A DNA stretch of 64,000 nucleotides from contig NZ_CM003596.1 of the NCBI RefSeq assembly GCF_001435845.1, positions 1,364,001 through 1,428,000 on the forward strand. The letters are read 5' to 3'. Shown piece by piece: positions 47,679-60,295 of this stretch (its first letter is position 1; each line of letters opens with the position of its first letter). Source of the DNA: Psychrobacter sp. P11G3 (GTDB lineage: Bacteria; Pseudomonadota; Gammaproteobacteria; Pseudomonadales; Moraxellaceae). Below the pieces are notes generated by a model. That model did no database searches. It saw only the letters and a program-made list of their open reading frames with translations, and was not told the DNA's origin. A program made the translations under genes and the position numbers.

Positions 47679-48025
47679 AAATGTTCCAGTAGTGTGTAAA
47701 TTATTTTCTACTGATATGCTTATAGACAGTGGTAGTTTCAAGTGCCGCTAATCACTGTTAATGAATCATAACAAAGCTAGGTAACTCTGTTTTTAAGCTC
47801 GCTTAACAATTATTAAGGTGTATTTATAAAGGTTGTCGTTTGTCAAAATAAGCGATAAATAAACCATAAGTGAGGTCATAAAAGGATTTAGCAGCATTAC
47901 ACTATGGCATTAAAAAAGGATGGCATTAAAAAAAGCAGGCAACCTAAGTTACCTGCTTCTCTAATTAGTCGATTATAAGATAATGATAAGTTAAATGATG
48001 ATTGTATTAAGAACCAAATGCAACA
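47679..48025. other. intergenic region with the gcd-side terminator
   Basis: 347 bp. It holds the promoter region of the luciferase-like gene and the terminator at 47928-47959. A 16-bp direct duplication (ATGGCATTAAAAAAGG then ATGGCATTAAAAAAAG, 47904-47935) runs into that terminator. Confidence 0.5.
47928..47959 (-). terminator. terminator of the PQQ dehydrogenase gene
   Basis: On the minus strand AAGCAGGTAAC and GTTGCCTGCTT (one mismatch) enclose TTAG and run into a T tract. Confidence 0.8.
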
Positions 48026-50500
48026 TTATTTATCTTGGTCACCAAGCTTGTAAGCTAAGACATAATCACCAATGGTTGTGCCAACTGAACCATGACCACC
48101 TGCGACCAATACGACCATTTGCTCACCTTTAGAGTTCAAGTAAGTCATTGGCGTGGCTTGACCACCTGCTGGAATACGAACATTCCATAGTACGTCGCCA
48201 TTTTTCAAGTCATAAGCTCGGAAGTTGTTTTCTGTCGCCGCGGACAAGAACGCGACGCCGCCTTTAGTAATGATAGGTCCACCGATACCAGGTACGCCCA
48301 GTTCCAGTTTGATAGGAATAGGAGACAAGTCTTGTACCGTACCATTTTTACGTTGATAAGCGATATCACCTGTGGCTAAGTCAGCACCAGCGATCGTGCC
48401 CCATGGTGGCTGCTGACAAGGTACGCCTAATGGTGACAAGAAGGGGCCCAATTCTACTGCGTAATCTGCACCTTCATTGGCATTGACGCCTTGCTCGCCT
48501 TTATTGGTCTCTGCATCGCCCAACGTATCTCTAGGAATGAGTTTTGAGGTAAATGCTAAGTAAGTCGGCATACCGAACATCACGCCATTCTCAGGATCGA
48601 CTGCGATACCGCCCCAGTTAAAGGTACCAAAGTTACCAGGATAGACCAAGCTACCATTGGTTGATGGTGGGGTGTAGCGACCATCATAGTTGAGCTGATT
48701 GAACTCAATACGGCACATCATTTGATCGACGAGACTGGCACCCCACATGTCTTTCTCAGTCAGTGGTTCAGGCTCAAAGCTCAAGCCAGAATAAGGCTGA
48801 GTTGGCGCTGCGTGCTCTCCCGCTATGAGATAGCCTTGCGGTGCAGGACGCTCTTTAATCGGTACAATGGGCTCACCCGTTGCGCGGTTCAAAACGTATA
48901 CATCGCCTTGTTTGGTTGGTACAACTAATGCAGGCTGTACACCATCGGCCGTATCTAGATCAAGTAAGGTTGGCTGTGCAGGCGTGTCCATGTCCCAAAG
49001 GTCATGATGGACAAACTGCTGAACCCAGCGTGCTTCACCAGTCTCGATATCTAGAGCGACAACAGACGTTGCGTACTTTTCTTCAGCGGCATTTCGATAA
49101 CTACCTAGCTGATCTGGCGTACGGTTACCCATAGGGAAGTATGCCAATCCAAGCTCTTCATCGGCAGTGGCAACTGACCATGAATTTGGTGAGCTGGTCT
49201 TGTAAGTTTGGGTTGGATCATTGACATCGAAAGGTGCTGTATTGTCAGGATCGCCTGAGTCCCAGTTCCAAAGAAGCTCACCAGTATTGACATCATACGC
49301 ACGGATCACACCAGAAGGCGAGTTGACGTCATAGTTATCATTGACAGCACCAGCGACGATGATGGTATCACCCGCGATAACTGGTGGTGACGTAGAATAA
49401 TAGTAACCTGCTTGATTGAACGGCATGTTATGCATCAAGTCTAATGCACCATCATCCCCAAAGTCTTGGCAGCGTTGCCCAGTATTTGGATCGAGTGCAT
49501 ATAGTTTCGCATCAGAAGTTGGGATAAATATCTTGGCATCGCATTGCTTAGATGCGTTTTCAAAGGTATTACCAGCAATTTTCTGTACTTGCACAGGACT
49601 GGTCGCTTGACCTGCATAGTAAGATACGCCGCGACAGGTTTGATGCTGGCGTTGTAAGTTTTTCTCTACTTGAGGATCAAATGTCCATAGTGACTCACCA
49701 GAGTCAGCGTCTAGTGCCATTACCCAGTTATGAGGGGTACATAGGTATAAGCCATTGCCAATTTTTAATGGTGTTGCCTGATAAGTGGTCTCGCCGACAT
49801 CGTTAGGACCTTTGACATCACCTGTTTGGATTTGCCAAGCCAATTCTAAATCTTTGACGTTATCGGTATTGATTTTATCTAGAGGCGAGTAGCGCTGACC
49901 ATAATCAGTACGACCATACGCACTCCACTCACCATCTGGCGTTTGCTGACCGTTTGATAATGGGTCACCAAGGTTGGCTGAGGTCTCATCTGAGCTGACG
50001 TTTTGCTCGTCATCATTTGCAGCAGTCAAGTCTAGCTCACCGAGTTTGTCAGTGGCATTGTTGGCTAAACTACCAAAAGAGAGCAGTGCACCTACGATTA
50101 CGCTTACGAGTAGACCCCAATAATACAGAGGGCTTTTCTTAGCGTTGTTTGTGGTTGGTGTACTATGTGAAGCTACTTGAGTTTTAGGACCACGCATTTT
50201 GTTGGATACCCATGGCAGTAGCATGAGCAAACCAAATATAAGCGGAAAGCCAACTCGAGGTGCTAGCGCCCACCAATAGAACCCAGATTCCCAAAGCGCC
50301 CAAGCCATGGTTGCTACGATAAATAGCGCATATAATCCGTAAGCACTCCAGTGTTTTTTGAATAATAAAAAAGCTGTCGTTAGTATGATAACGCCAGCAA
50401 TGAGGTAGTAAGGACTACCGCCTAAGGACAATAAATAAGCGCCGCCAATGAGTAGAGGGGCGGCAAAAATTGCCATAATGATCGCTACGAATTTTTCCAT
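48026..50500 (-). CDS. membrane-bound PQQ-dependent glucose/quinate-type dehydrogenase
   Basis: An 824-residue quinoprotein. Five hydrophobic helices fill residues 1-140, typical of the ubiquinone-reducing anchor of membrane Gcd and quinate/shikimate dehydrogenases. The rest is the eight-bladed PQQ propeller in the periplasm (GEWSAYGRTDYGQRYSPLD, TYQATPLKIGNGLYLCTPHN, CRGVSYYAG, HHDLWDMDTPAQPTLLDL, PVVPTKQGD-like segments, FNWGGIAVDPENGVMFGMP, GAGQAT-like end segment). It oxidises a sugar or cyclic alcohol and reduces quinone. E. coli Gcd is 796 residues. ATG 50500 has AGGTG upstream. No pqq genes are in the window; glucose versus quinate/shikimate cannot be decided by eye, so no symbol is given. 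Confidence 0.88.
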   Translation of the reverse strand: MEKFVAIIMAIFAAPLLIGGAYLLSLGGSPYYLIAGVIILTTAFLLFKKHWSAYGLYALFIVATMAWALWESGFYWWALAPRVGFPLIFGLLMLLPWVSNKMRGPKTQVASHSTPTTNNAKKSPLYYWGLLVSVIVGALLSFGSLANNATDKLGELDLTAANDDEQNVSSDETSANLGDPLSNGQQTPDGEWSAYGRTDYGQRYSPLDKINTDNVKDLELAWQIQTGDVKGPNDVGETTYQATPLKIGNGLYLCTPHNWVMALDADSGESLWTFDPQVEKNLQRQHQTCRGVSYYAGQATSPVQVQKIAGNTFENASKQCDAKIFIPTSDAKLYALDPNTGQRCQDFGDDGALDLMHNMPFNQAGYYYSTSPPVIAGDTIIVAGAVNDNYDVNSPSGVIRAYDVNTGELLWNWDSGDPDNTAPFDVNDPTQTYKTSSPNSWSVATADEELGLAYFPMGNRTPDQLGSYRNAAEEKYATSVVALDIETGEARWVQQFVHHDLWDMDTPAQPTLLDLDTADGVQPALVVPTKQGDVYVLNRATGEPIVPIKERPAPQGYLIAGEHAAPTQPYSGLSFEPEPLTEKDMWGASLVDQMMCRIEFNQLNYDGRYTPPSTNGSLVYPGNFGTFNWGGIAVDPENGVMFGMPTYLAFTSKLIPRDTLGDAETNKGEQGVNANEGADYAVELGPFLSPLGVPCQQPPWGTIAGADLATGDIAYQRKNGTVQDLSPIPIKLELGVPGIGGPIITKGGVAFLSAATENNFRAYDLKNGDVLWNVRIPAGGQATPMTYLNSKGEQMVVLVAGGHGSVGTTIGDYVLAYKLGDQDK

Positions 50501-50704
50501 GAGCGGTATCACCTGTTTACAAAAGAGCAAGTTAATATGTATTGATATTTAGTCGCTAATCAATTTCATTCGACCAAATATCAATACAAGTGTGAATAAT
50601 ATATAAAAGAAACATTGAATAACGTTCTAGAATCTATTTTATCATCCACAGCTCAGTCTAGTAAGGGTGAGCAAGTCTGAGATACTTTATTTAACAAATG
50701 CTCA

Positions 50705-51634
50705 TTAATTTGCAAATTGCTTTTGACATAGCTCCATGAACGCGCGTCCATATTGACGGATTTCTGCATCATCACGTACCGCCATCCAACTGGTAAAGCG
50801 ACCAAAATGATCGACGGGTATGGCAGTCAGGTTTTGATAATGGCTTGGCTCAAATGCCATTTCTGCGATGATACCAATACCTAGGCCCAGACCGACATAG
50901 GTGCTGATCACATCGGCATCGAGCGCCGCTAATACGATATCTGGCTCCAGTCCTGCTTCATCAAACGTCTTGTCAATCGCGCCGCGTCCTGTAAAACCAC
51001 CGTGATAAGTCACAATTGGATAGCTGGCAAGCGTGGGCAGGTCAATAGACTCTTGGCTAGCCAGTTCGTGATCACTTGGTACGATCACGCGATGCGTCCA
51101 GTCATAGTAACGATAGCATCTAAGATAGTTGTTATGTAGCAGGGACTCAGTGGCGATACCGATATCGGCTTGACCACGGATGACCATCTGAGCGATGGTC
51201 TCAGGATCTGCCTGTTGCAAAATCAAATTTACTTTAGGAAAACGATCTTTGAACTCTTTAACCACTTGCGGCAGTACATAACGCGCTTGTGTGTGAGTGG
51301 TGGCAATCGTCAGCGTACCGATGTTTGGATTATTAAAATCTAGACTGAGGTTTTCAATGGTACGGATTTCAGCAAAGATAGACTCGATATGAGGCATGAG
51401 CGCTGTGCCCATGGTAGTCAGTCCTGTCAGGCGTTTGCCTTGACGCACAAATACTTCCGTCTTTAACTGGTTTTCTAGCGCAGCAATATGCTTTGATAAG
51501 CTTGATTGACTGGTATGTAGCACGGTCGCTGCTTGGCTTAAGTTATAACCGTTAATCACCGTATGCCATACTGTTTCTAGCTGTTTGAGCTGAATCTGCA
51601 AATGCCGTTGGTTGACCACTACGTCGATTGCCAT
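50705..51634 (-). CDS. CysB/Cbl-like LysR-family regulator
   Basis: A 309-residue LysR protein. The winged HTH is at about 15-75 (NLSQAATVLHTSQSSLSKHI). The effector domain carries CysB-subfamily segments: IATTHTQARYVLPQVVKEFK, SYPIVTYHGGFTGRGAIDK and ALDADVISTYVGLGLGIGII. CysB and Cbl sense acetylserine, sulfate or adenosine phosphosulfate and control sulfur assimilation. AGGAT precedes ATG 51634. It lies 204 bp upstream of the PQQ dehydrogenase on the same strand, but nothing ties the two functionally; the YeeE transporter at 5358 is a possible distant target. Confidence 0.87.
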   Translation of the reverse strand: MAIDVVVNQRHLQIQLKQLETVWHTVINGYNLSQAATVLHTSQSSLSKHIAALENQLKTEVFVRQGKRLTGLTTMGTALMPHIESIFAEIRTIENLSLDFNNPNIGTLTIATTHTQARYVLPQVVKEFKDRFPKVNLILQQADPETIAQMVIRGQADIGIATESLLHNNYLRCYRYYDWTHRVIVPSDHELASQESIDLPTLASYPIVTYHGGFTGRGAIDKTFDEAGLEPDIVLAALDADVISTYVGLGLGIGIIAEMAFEPSHYQNLTAIPVDHFGRFTSWMAVRDDAEIRQYGRAFMELCQKQFAN

Positions 51635-51995
51635 AACTTAATCCTATTGTATAAATATACAAACCTCGTCTGTATATGAAAGTAAAAATGTCTGAACATA
51701 CAGTAATAAAGTAGTGTAAAACAAAGCTATTATTCTTGTATATAATAAATAGCTATCAATTTATGATAATTATGAATATAGAATTTGTATTTTGCAATGC
51801 TAAAAAATCATTTGTTCAGTAAATGCTGTTTAGTCAGTGAGGTAACTTGACCTAACAACTCATAAAGAACGGTCATTATTAAGTATAAAAAACTAAGCAC
51901 AAAAAAACAGCTACCTTCTGAAAGATAGCTGTTCGTTATTTATAAAGTTATTTACTACTGGTAATTAGTTGATACTGACCAACTTCAAACTTGGT
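51635..51995. other. katG-LysR intergenic region
   Basis: 361 bp with the katG terminator (51901-51933) and the AT-rich promoter region of the LysR gene. No further gene seen. Confidence 0.5.
51901..51933 (-). terminator. terminator of katG
   Basis: On the minus strand AACAGCTA and TAGCTGTT form a stem around a 12-base partly paired loop and run into a tract of seven T residues, about 60 bp after the katG stop. Confidence 0.75.
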
Positions 51996-54962
<2,967 letters not shown>

Positions 54963-56879
54963 ATGTCTGCTGTCAAATCTGTACCGCCCAATCAACCAAT
55001 TGCCAAAAAGTCATGGGGCGAGGCTACAAAAGCTTATCTCGATCCTCGTGTCATTATTATGCTGTTTTTGGGGTTCTCAGCGGGTATACCTATTCTGCTG
55101 ATTTTCTCAAGTCTATCGCTATGGCTGAGAGAAGCAGGCATTGATCGTAGTGTCGTCACTATGTTCAGCTGGGCAGCATTGGGTTATTCGTTCAAATTTA
55201 TTTGGGCGCCATTGATTGATGCGCTCCCTGTACCGTTTTTGACCAAGTGGCTAGGGCGTCGTCGTAGTTGGATGGTGGTATCACAGCTGCTTATCGTGCT
55301 GGCAATCTTTTTAATGGCAAGGGTAAATCCTGTTAGCGAAGATGTCTTGGTTTATATGGCAGGCGCGGCCGTGCTGCTTGGGTTCTCTTCTGCGACGCAA
55401 GATATCGTGATTGATGCGTACCGTATTGAGCTTGCACCGCCGTCTATGCAGTCTATTCTGTCCTCTATTTATGTGTCAGGCTACCGTATCGGTATGATTG
55501 TCGCAGGGGCAGGCGCGTTATATTTGGCTGATTATTTCGGCTCAAATGAGACGTTTTATAGTTATGAAGCATGGCGTAATACTTACTACATCATGGCAGG
55601 AGTCATGACTTTAGGGGTATTAACGACGTTTGCCAGTTATGAGCCAACCGCTGAGACCCTGCAAGGTAAAAAGCAAAAGGGTAACTTAAAAGTATTCCTA
55701 ATTTATTCTGCGCTGCTGCTTATCCCAGGCCTACTGTTCGGTGTTATTTACCTGATTAATATTTTGATCAATACAGTATTTAATAGCACAGTGGCCTTGA
55801 TACCACTAATGGTAATGCCAGCGATTAAATTTTACTTTTTAGCATTGGTCGCGTTCGCGCCATTATTATTACTGTACTTTATTATCAATCAACCAAAAAT
55901 CATTAACAAAGCCCCGTTGGTCGCTGAAACTCGTGAAGACTACGTCAGACTGGTAGCGTTGTTTGTATTTTCAGTGATTGCTTTTATCGCTGTTTACATA
56001 TTGATGGGACAAGTCTTACCGGAGTTCGAAGGCGCTTTTTCTAGCTTCTTTGTAGAAACCTTGCACTTATTAGTAAGCCTAGGCGCGGCGATGGCAGCAG
56101 GTTATGCACTGGTACAAGTAGGACTGGTGAAAAAAGAAGTGGCCATGGCAACATGGATCGAGCCTGTTTTAGATTTTTTCCGACGTTATGGCAAAAAAGC
56201 CCTGCTGCTATTGGCATTGATTGGTCTATACCGTATCTCAGATATCGTCGCAGGCGTGATCTCCAACGTCTTTTATCAAGACATGGGCTTTAGCAAAACA
56301 GATATCGCCAATGCCGTAAAACTGGTCGGTGTGATTATGGCAATTGCAGGTGGCTTCTTGGGCGGGATTTTGGCTCAACGTTTCCGTATCATGCATGCCA
56401 TGATGATTGGTGCAATTTTAGCGTGTGCGACTAACCTGTTGTTTGTGGTATTGACATATAACCCAGGTAGCCTGCCAATCATGTATATGGCAGTGATATT
56501 TGATAACTTGGCTGCAGGCCTTGCGAGTGCTGTATTCATCGCTTTCTTATCAGCACTAACCTCGATTCGCTTTACTGCTGTACAGTATGCGATTTTTTCC
56601 TCATTGATGACCCTGATACCCAAAGTGATGGGTGGTTATTCTGGTGCTATCGTCGATAATATGGGTTATCCGTTTTTCTTTATCTTTACCTTTGCTATTG
56701 GTATTCCAATTCTGGCACTGATTTACTTTGTCGATAGACATATTGTCATTGGTGATAACGATGATATTTATGGCGATGACAATAATGATGGCAGCGGTGG
56801 CAATGGGGTAGGTGACAAACTGAGCAAAACCAATCCAAACCTGACCGATACTAAAGAGCCGCCACGCGCGACAGAGTAG
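54963..56879 (+). CDS. ampG: AmpG-like muropeptide permease (MFS)
   Basis: AmpG brings anhydro-muropeptides from wall turnover into the cytoplasm for recycling. The 638-residue protein opens with the family pattern: LDPRVIIMLFLGFSAGIPIL, SLWLREAGIDRSVVTMFSWA, FIWAPLIDALPVPFL and LGRRRSWMVVSQLL. Then come SSATQDIVIDAYRIELAPP and, in the second half, FIAFLSALTSIRFTAVQYAI. It is longer than E. coli AmpG (491) because extra hydrophobic segments are inserted mid-protein (about 245-400) and the tail is Gly/Asn/Asp-rich. GTGAG precedes ATG 54963. Family firm; substrate inferred. Confidence 0.85.
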   Translation: MSAVKSVPPNQPIAKKSWGEATKAYLDPRVIIMLFLGFSAGIPILLIFSSLSLWLREAGIDRSVVTMFSWAALGYSFKFIWAPLIDALPVPFLTKWLGRRRSWMVVSQLLIVLAIFLMARVNPVSEDVLVYMAGAAVLLGFSSATQDIVIDAYRIELAPPSMQSILSSIYVSGYRIGMIVAGAGALYLADYFGSNETFYSYEAWRNTYYIMAGVMTLGVLTTFASYEPTAETLQGKKQKGNLKVFLIYSALLLIPGLLFGVIYLINILINTVFNSTVALIPLMVMPAIKFYFLALVAFAPLLLLYFIINQPKIINKAPLVAETREDYVRLVALFVFSVIAFIAVYILMGQVLPEFEGAFSSFFVETLHLLVSLGAAMAAGYALVQVGLVKKEVAMATWIEPVLDFFRRYGKKALLLLALIGLYRISDIVAGVISNVFYQDMGFSKTDIANAVKLVGVIMAIAGGFLGGILAQRFRIMHAMMIGAILACATNLLFVVLTYNPGSLPIMYMAVIFDNLAAGLASAVFIAFLSALTSIRFTAVQYAIFSSLMTLIPKVMGGYSGAIVDNMGYPFFFIFTFAIGIPILALIYFVDRHIVIGDNDDIYGDDNNDGSGGNGVGDKLSKTNPNLTDTKEPPRATE

Positions 56880-56929
56880 GCTAAGCAGCATTTTACCTTT
56901 ATAAATTTACTGTTTTTTAAGAGTTATCT

Positions 56930-57802
56930 ATGACCGTATCAACCATTCGTCAAATCAAGCAGCAGATTCAACAACTGACGAATGGTGAGTCAGATAATCG
57001 GTTACCGTCATTTTGGTTCACGGACTGGTTGTTGCACGTTATTGATAAGCCTGCGATAGCGTTGATGACTGATGAAGATTATCAGCTCACTGATAGTGAG
57101 GTCGCACGTTTCAATGACGGTGTGGTAAAAATGCAGCAAGGCATACCACTTGCGTACCTGACTGGGCAGCAGGAGTTTTGGTCGCTGAGCTTTAAGGTAA
57201 ACGAGCATACTTTGATTCCTCGGCCCGATACCGAAGTACTGGTTGAGCAAGTATTGAACTGGATAAACGCTCAGCCAGCGCAACTTAGTGATAAGCGATT
57301 GCTAGACTTGGGGACAGGGTCAGGTTGTATCGCCATTAGTCTTGCCCATGAATTAAAACACGCTAATTGGCAAATCGTGGCGGTTGATTTATCGTCAGAG
57401 GCGCTTAAAGTTGCTCAGCAAAATGCCGTGAGCAATAATGTTGCTAATGTTGAGTTTGTCCAAAGCAGTTGGTATCAAACGTTACCTACTAACGATGAGC
57501 CGCAGTTTGACGTGATTGTGTCAAACCCTCCGTATATTGACGAGACAGACGAGCATTTGGCAGGTCTAACAGCTGAACCGATTAGTGCCTTGAGTGCGCC
57601 CAATCAAGGTCTAGCTGATATCGAGCATATCGTTCAGCAAGCGACGACATATCTCTGTACAGGTGGGTTATTAGCTATTGAACATGGCTATGATCAAGGT
57701 GATGCGGTTCGGCAGCTGTTTCTAGACAATGGGTTTGAATCAGTACATACCATGAAAGATTACGGTAATAATGATCGTGTCACGCTAGGGCAAGTCAAAT
57801 AG
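56930..57802 (+). CDS. prmC: peptide chain release factor N5-glutamine methyltransferase
   Basis: PrmC methylates the Gln of the GGQ motif in release factors RF1 and RF2. The 290-residue protein has an N-terminal helical domain with GIPLAYLTGQQEFWSLSFKV and LIPRPDTEVLVEQVL. The SAM-binding motif is LLDLGTGSGCIAISLA, and the substrate-Gln-binding motif is SNPPYIDE. Length agrees with E. coli PrmC (277). prfA is not adjacent here; moeB follows at 41 bp, probably in the same transcript. Confidence 0.95.
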   Translation: MTVSTIRQIKQQIQQLTNGESDNRLPSFWFTDWLLHVIDKPAIALMTDEDYQLTDSEVARFNDGVVKMQQGIPLAYLTGQQEFWSLSFKVNEHTLIPRPDTEVLVEQVLNWINAQPAQLSDKRLLDLGTGSGCIAISLAHELKHANWQIVAVDLSSEALKVAQQNAVSNNVANVEFVQSSWYQTLPTNDEPQFDVIVSNPPYIDETDEHLAGLTAEPISALSAPNQGLADIEHIVQQATTYLCTGGLLAIEHGYDQGDAVRQLFLDNGFESVHTMKDYGNNDRVTLGQVK

Positions 57803-57843
57803 ATGGTTTTTCGATAGTAGATTTCTTTGATTATAGGTTGTAG

Positions 57844-58653
57844 ATGAATATGGTAGAAGAGCTGGTACAGCTATCAGATGACGAGCTGCTCCGTTATGCT
57901 CGGCAAGTTTTATTAGACGGTTGGGATATGGACGCTCAGCTGCGATTAAAGACAGCACATGTGGTCATAATAGGGGCAGGCGGCCTTGGTTGTCCTGCGT
58001 CTGAGACATTGGTACGTGCTGGGGTAAGTTATGTCCATCTGATTGATGATGACGAGATTGAAGCAAGCAACTTACAACGGCAGACGCTGTTTTTGCCAGA
58101 AGATGTTGGTCAGTCTAAAGCACTGACTGCAGCGCACATGTTAGAGCGCATCAATCCTTTGATAAAGGCTCGCGGCACAGTCGCACGATTAGATGAAGAC
58201 AACGCTTATGAATTGCTCGATATAGCAGCCGGCAAGCCTGACTTACTCTTAGACTGTACGGATAATTTTGCGACTCGTGACGTCATCAATCGTATTAGTG
58301 TACGCTATCAGATTCCTCTATTGTCTGCGTCGGCAATTGCGATGCAAGGGCAGTTAGCACTGTTCGAACCTCAGCTCGATACTGGTTGCTATCATTGCGT
58401 GTTTGGCTCCGTAGTGCTCGACGAAGCCGCTGATGAACGTACGTGTGCCAATTCTGGTGTGCTGGCCAGTACTACTGCCGTCATGGGCAATTTGCAAGCC
58501 AATACTGCACTGCAATATTTAGGATTAACCAAAAATCCACTGACAAACAAACTGCTCATATGGGATGGTAGTCAGATGCAGCAGCGGCTGATGGGGTATC
58601 GAAAAGACCCGCAGTGTCCTGTCTGTAGCAGTCCTATAGTCAACTCTCTATAA
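57844..58653 (+). CDS. moeB: molybdopterin-synthase adenylyltransferase MoeB (or ThiF-type E1-like enzyme)
   Basis: MoeB adenylates the C-terminal Gly of MoaD so that it can receive sulfur for molybdopterin synthesis. The 269-residue protein shows LLRYARQVLLDGWDMDAQLR, the ATP loop VVIIGAGGLGCPASETLVRA, NLQRQTLF, LLLDCTDNFATRDVINR, and zinc Cys pairs at CYHCVFG and CPVCSSP. The Cys in DERTCANSGVLAS is at the usual active-loop place. ThiF is nearly indistinguishable by eye; MoeB is favoured because there is no thi gene nearby. It would serve XdhB in this genome. Confidence 0.82.
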   Translation: MNMVEELVQLSDDELLRYARQVLLDGWDMDAQLRLKTAHVVIIGAGGLGCPASETLVRAGVSYVHLIDDDEIEASNLQRQTLFLPEDVGQSKALTAAHMLERINPLIKARGTVARLDEDNAYELLDIAAGKPDLLLDCTDNFATRDVINRISVRYQIPLLSASAIAMQGQLALFEPQLDTGCYHCVFGSVVLDEAADERTCANSGVLASTTAVMGNLQANTALQYLGLTKNPLTNKLLIWDGSQMQQRLMGYRKDPQCPVCSSPIVNSL

Positions 58654-58823
58654 ATTGGATACGGTGTCAGGCTTGCTTAGTCTACGACTTGTAGTACTTT
58701 CACTCGCCTTCCTTGTATCCAAATTATATTGAATCCACTATAACTGAGTAATCTGATTTTAACGCATTTTTATATTGTATTGCCTATCTTCAAACCTCCT
58801 TCTTATTACCATAGTTGTTTTTT

Positions 58824-60167
58824 ATGAAAATTCATCGTCCGCATTTATTAAAGCACACTTTTAATGTCATGAACCGTGTTCGCCAAACAGCGAGCGTGGC
58901 AGGTCTGTCTGCGCTAAGAGTGGCAAAAGGTGAGAAACCTGACGCGATGCTACTCAAAGAAACCTTTGAGCAGTTAGGCACAACTTATATCAAAATCGGT
59001 CAATTTATCGCCAGTACACCGTCGCTGTTTCCACGTGATTATGTTAAGGCTTTCCAGAGCTGCTTGGATCAAACCACGCCATTGTCTTATGCTTATATCG
59101 AGCAAGTGCTAAGAGAGGAGCTGGCGACTAATGGCATGACGCTTGATGATACGTTTGCGCATATTGACTCAGAGCCATTAGCCTCAGCTTCTATCGCTCA
59201 AGTGCATGCAGCACGATTGCACAATGGTGATGAAGTGGTGCTAAAGGTACAAAAGCCTGGCGTCGAGACCATCATGCAGACCGATTTGGGTGTATTGCAT
59301 GGTGTGACTAAGCTACTTGAAATACTGATGCCATCGATGAAATTTGCGAGTATTGCACCGATTATTGACGAGATTCGTCTGCGTATGCTTGCCGAGACTG
59401 ACTTTATCGCTGAAGCGCAGAACATCCGCGATTTTCAGCAGTTCTTAGCGGTATCAGGTAATACTCGTGTCGTTGCACCAACTGTCTATGAAGAGCTGAC
59501 TACCAAGCGTGTTCTAACGATGAGCCGTCTCTATGGCGTCTCTATGGTTGATGAGTCACTCATGCGTCAATACTGTGCAGATCCTGCTCAAGTTATGGCA
59601 GATACTTTAAATACATGGTTTGCCAGTCTTATGCTGTGCAATAGTTTCCATGCTGATCTGCATGCTGGCAATTTAATGCTATTGACTGATGGCCGTATTG
59701 GCTTTTTGGATTTTGGTATTGTCGGTAAACTAAAAGCTGAGAGCTGGCGCGCATGTATGGGCATGATGCAAGCCATGCAAGACAGTGACTATCAAGCCAT
59801 GGCGCGCCATATGATTGATATGGAAATGACACATGGTGGCAATAAAGTTGATGTGACTGCACTGGGGAATGACTTGCAACGCATGATGACAACCATCATG
59901 GCAGAAGATAAGACCTTTACTAGTGGTGTACCGTTTAATAGTAAAGAACAAGCCGATGAGCTTAATAAAATGATGCTTGAGATTGTCGAAGTTGGTAAAC
60001 GTCATGGCATCCATTTCCCACGTGACTTTGCTCTATTGACCAAACAGATGTTGTATTTTGATCGGTTTATGCGTACGCTAGCTCCAGATATGGATATGTT
60101 TAGCGATCAGCGGGTACAAATGCTAGGACAGGATACGGTAGAGACGCCAACGTTAGACGTATTATAG
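58824..60167 (+). CDS. ABC1/ADCK (UbiB-like) atypical kinase family protein
   Basis: A 447-residue protein of the ABC1/UbiB family, whose members support ubiquinone biosynthesis and membrane lipid handling. The KxGQ-type motif is YIKIGQFIASTPSLFPRDYV. Further kinase-fold segments are ASIAQVHAARLHNGDEVVLK with the ATP-site Lys, AETDFIAEAQNI, FHADLHAGNLMLLTDGRIG and FLDFGIVGKL (the DFG-like Asp). It is shorter than E. coli UbiB (546) and lacks its C-terminal transmembrane pair, so it may be a second paralogue rather than UbiB. ATG 58824 is used, since TTG 58815 has no ribosome site either. Confidence 0.85.
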   Translation: MKIHRPHLLKHTFNVMNRVRQTASVAGLSALRVAKGEKPDAMLLKETFEQLGTTYIKIGQFIASTPSLFPRDYVKAFQSCLDQTTPLSYAYIEQVLREELATNGMTLDDTFAHIDSEPLASASIAQVHAARLHNGDEVVLKVQKPGVETIMQTDLGVLHGVTKLLEILMPSMKFASIAPIIDEIRLRMLAETDFIAEAQNIRDFQQFLAVSGNTRVVAPTVYEELTTKRVLTMSRLYGVSMVDESLMRQYCADPAQVMADTLNTWFASLMLCNSFHADLHAGNLMLLTDGRIGFLDFGIVGKLKAESWRACMGMMQAMQDSDYQAMARHMIDMEMTHGGNKVDVTALGNDLQRMMTTIMAEDKTFTSGVPFNSKEQADELNKMMLEIVEVGKRHGIHFPRDFALLTKQMLYFDRFMRTLAPDMDMFSDQRVQMLGQDTVETPTLDVL

Positions 60168-60295
60168 TTTTCGCTAATAAATTTATGCTGGCCTAATATA
60201 TCTAATAACTTTTCTATTTCTGCGTTTATTTATTACTGCTTTTGACTGTCTAACACAAAGGATTGTGTGCTAATTACCACAAAAATGGCGCTGTC

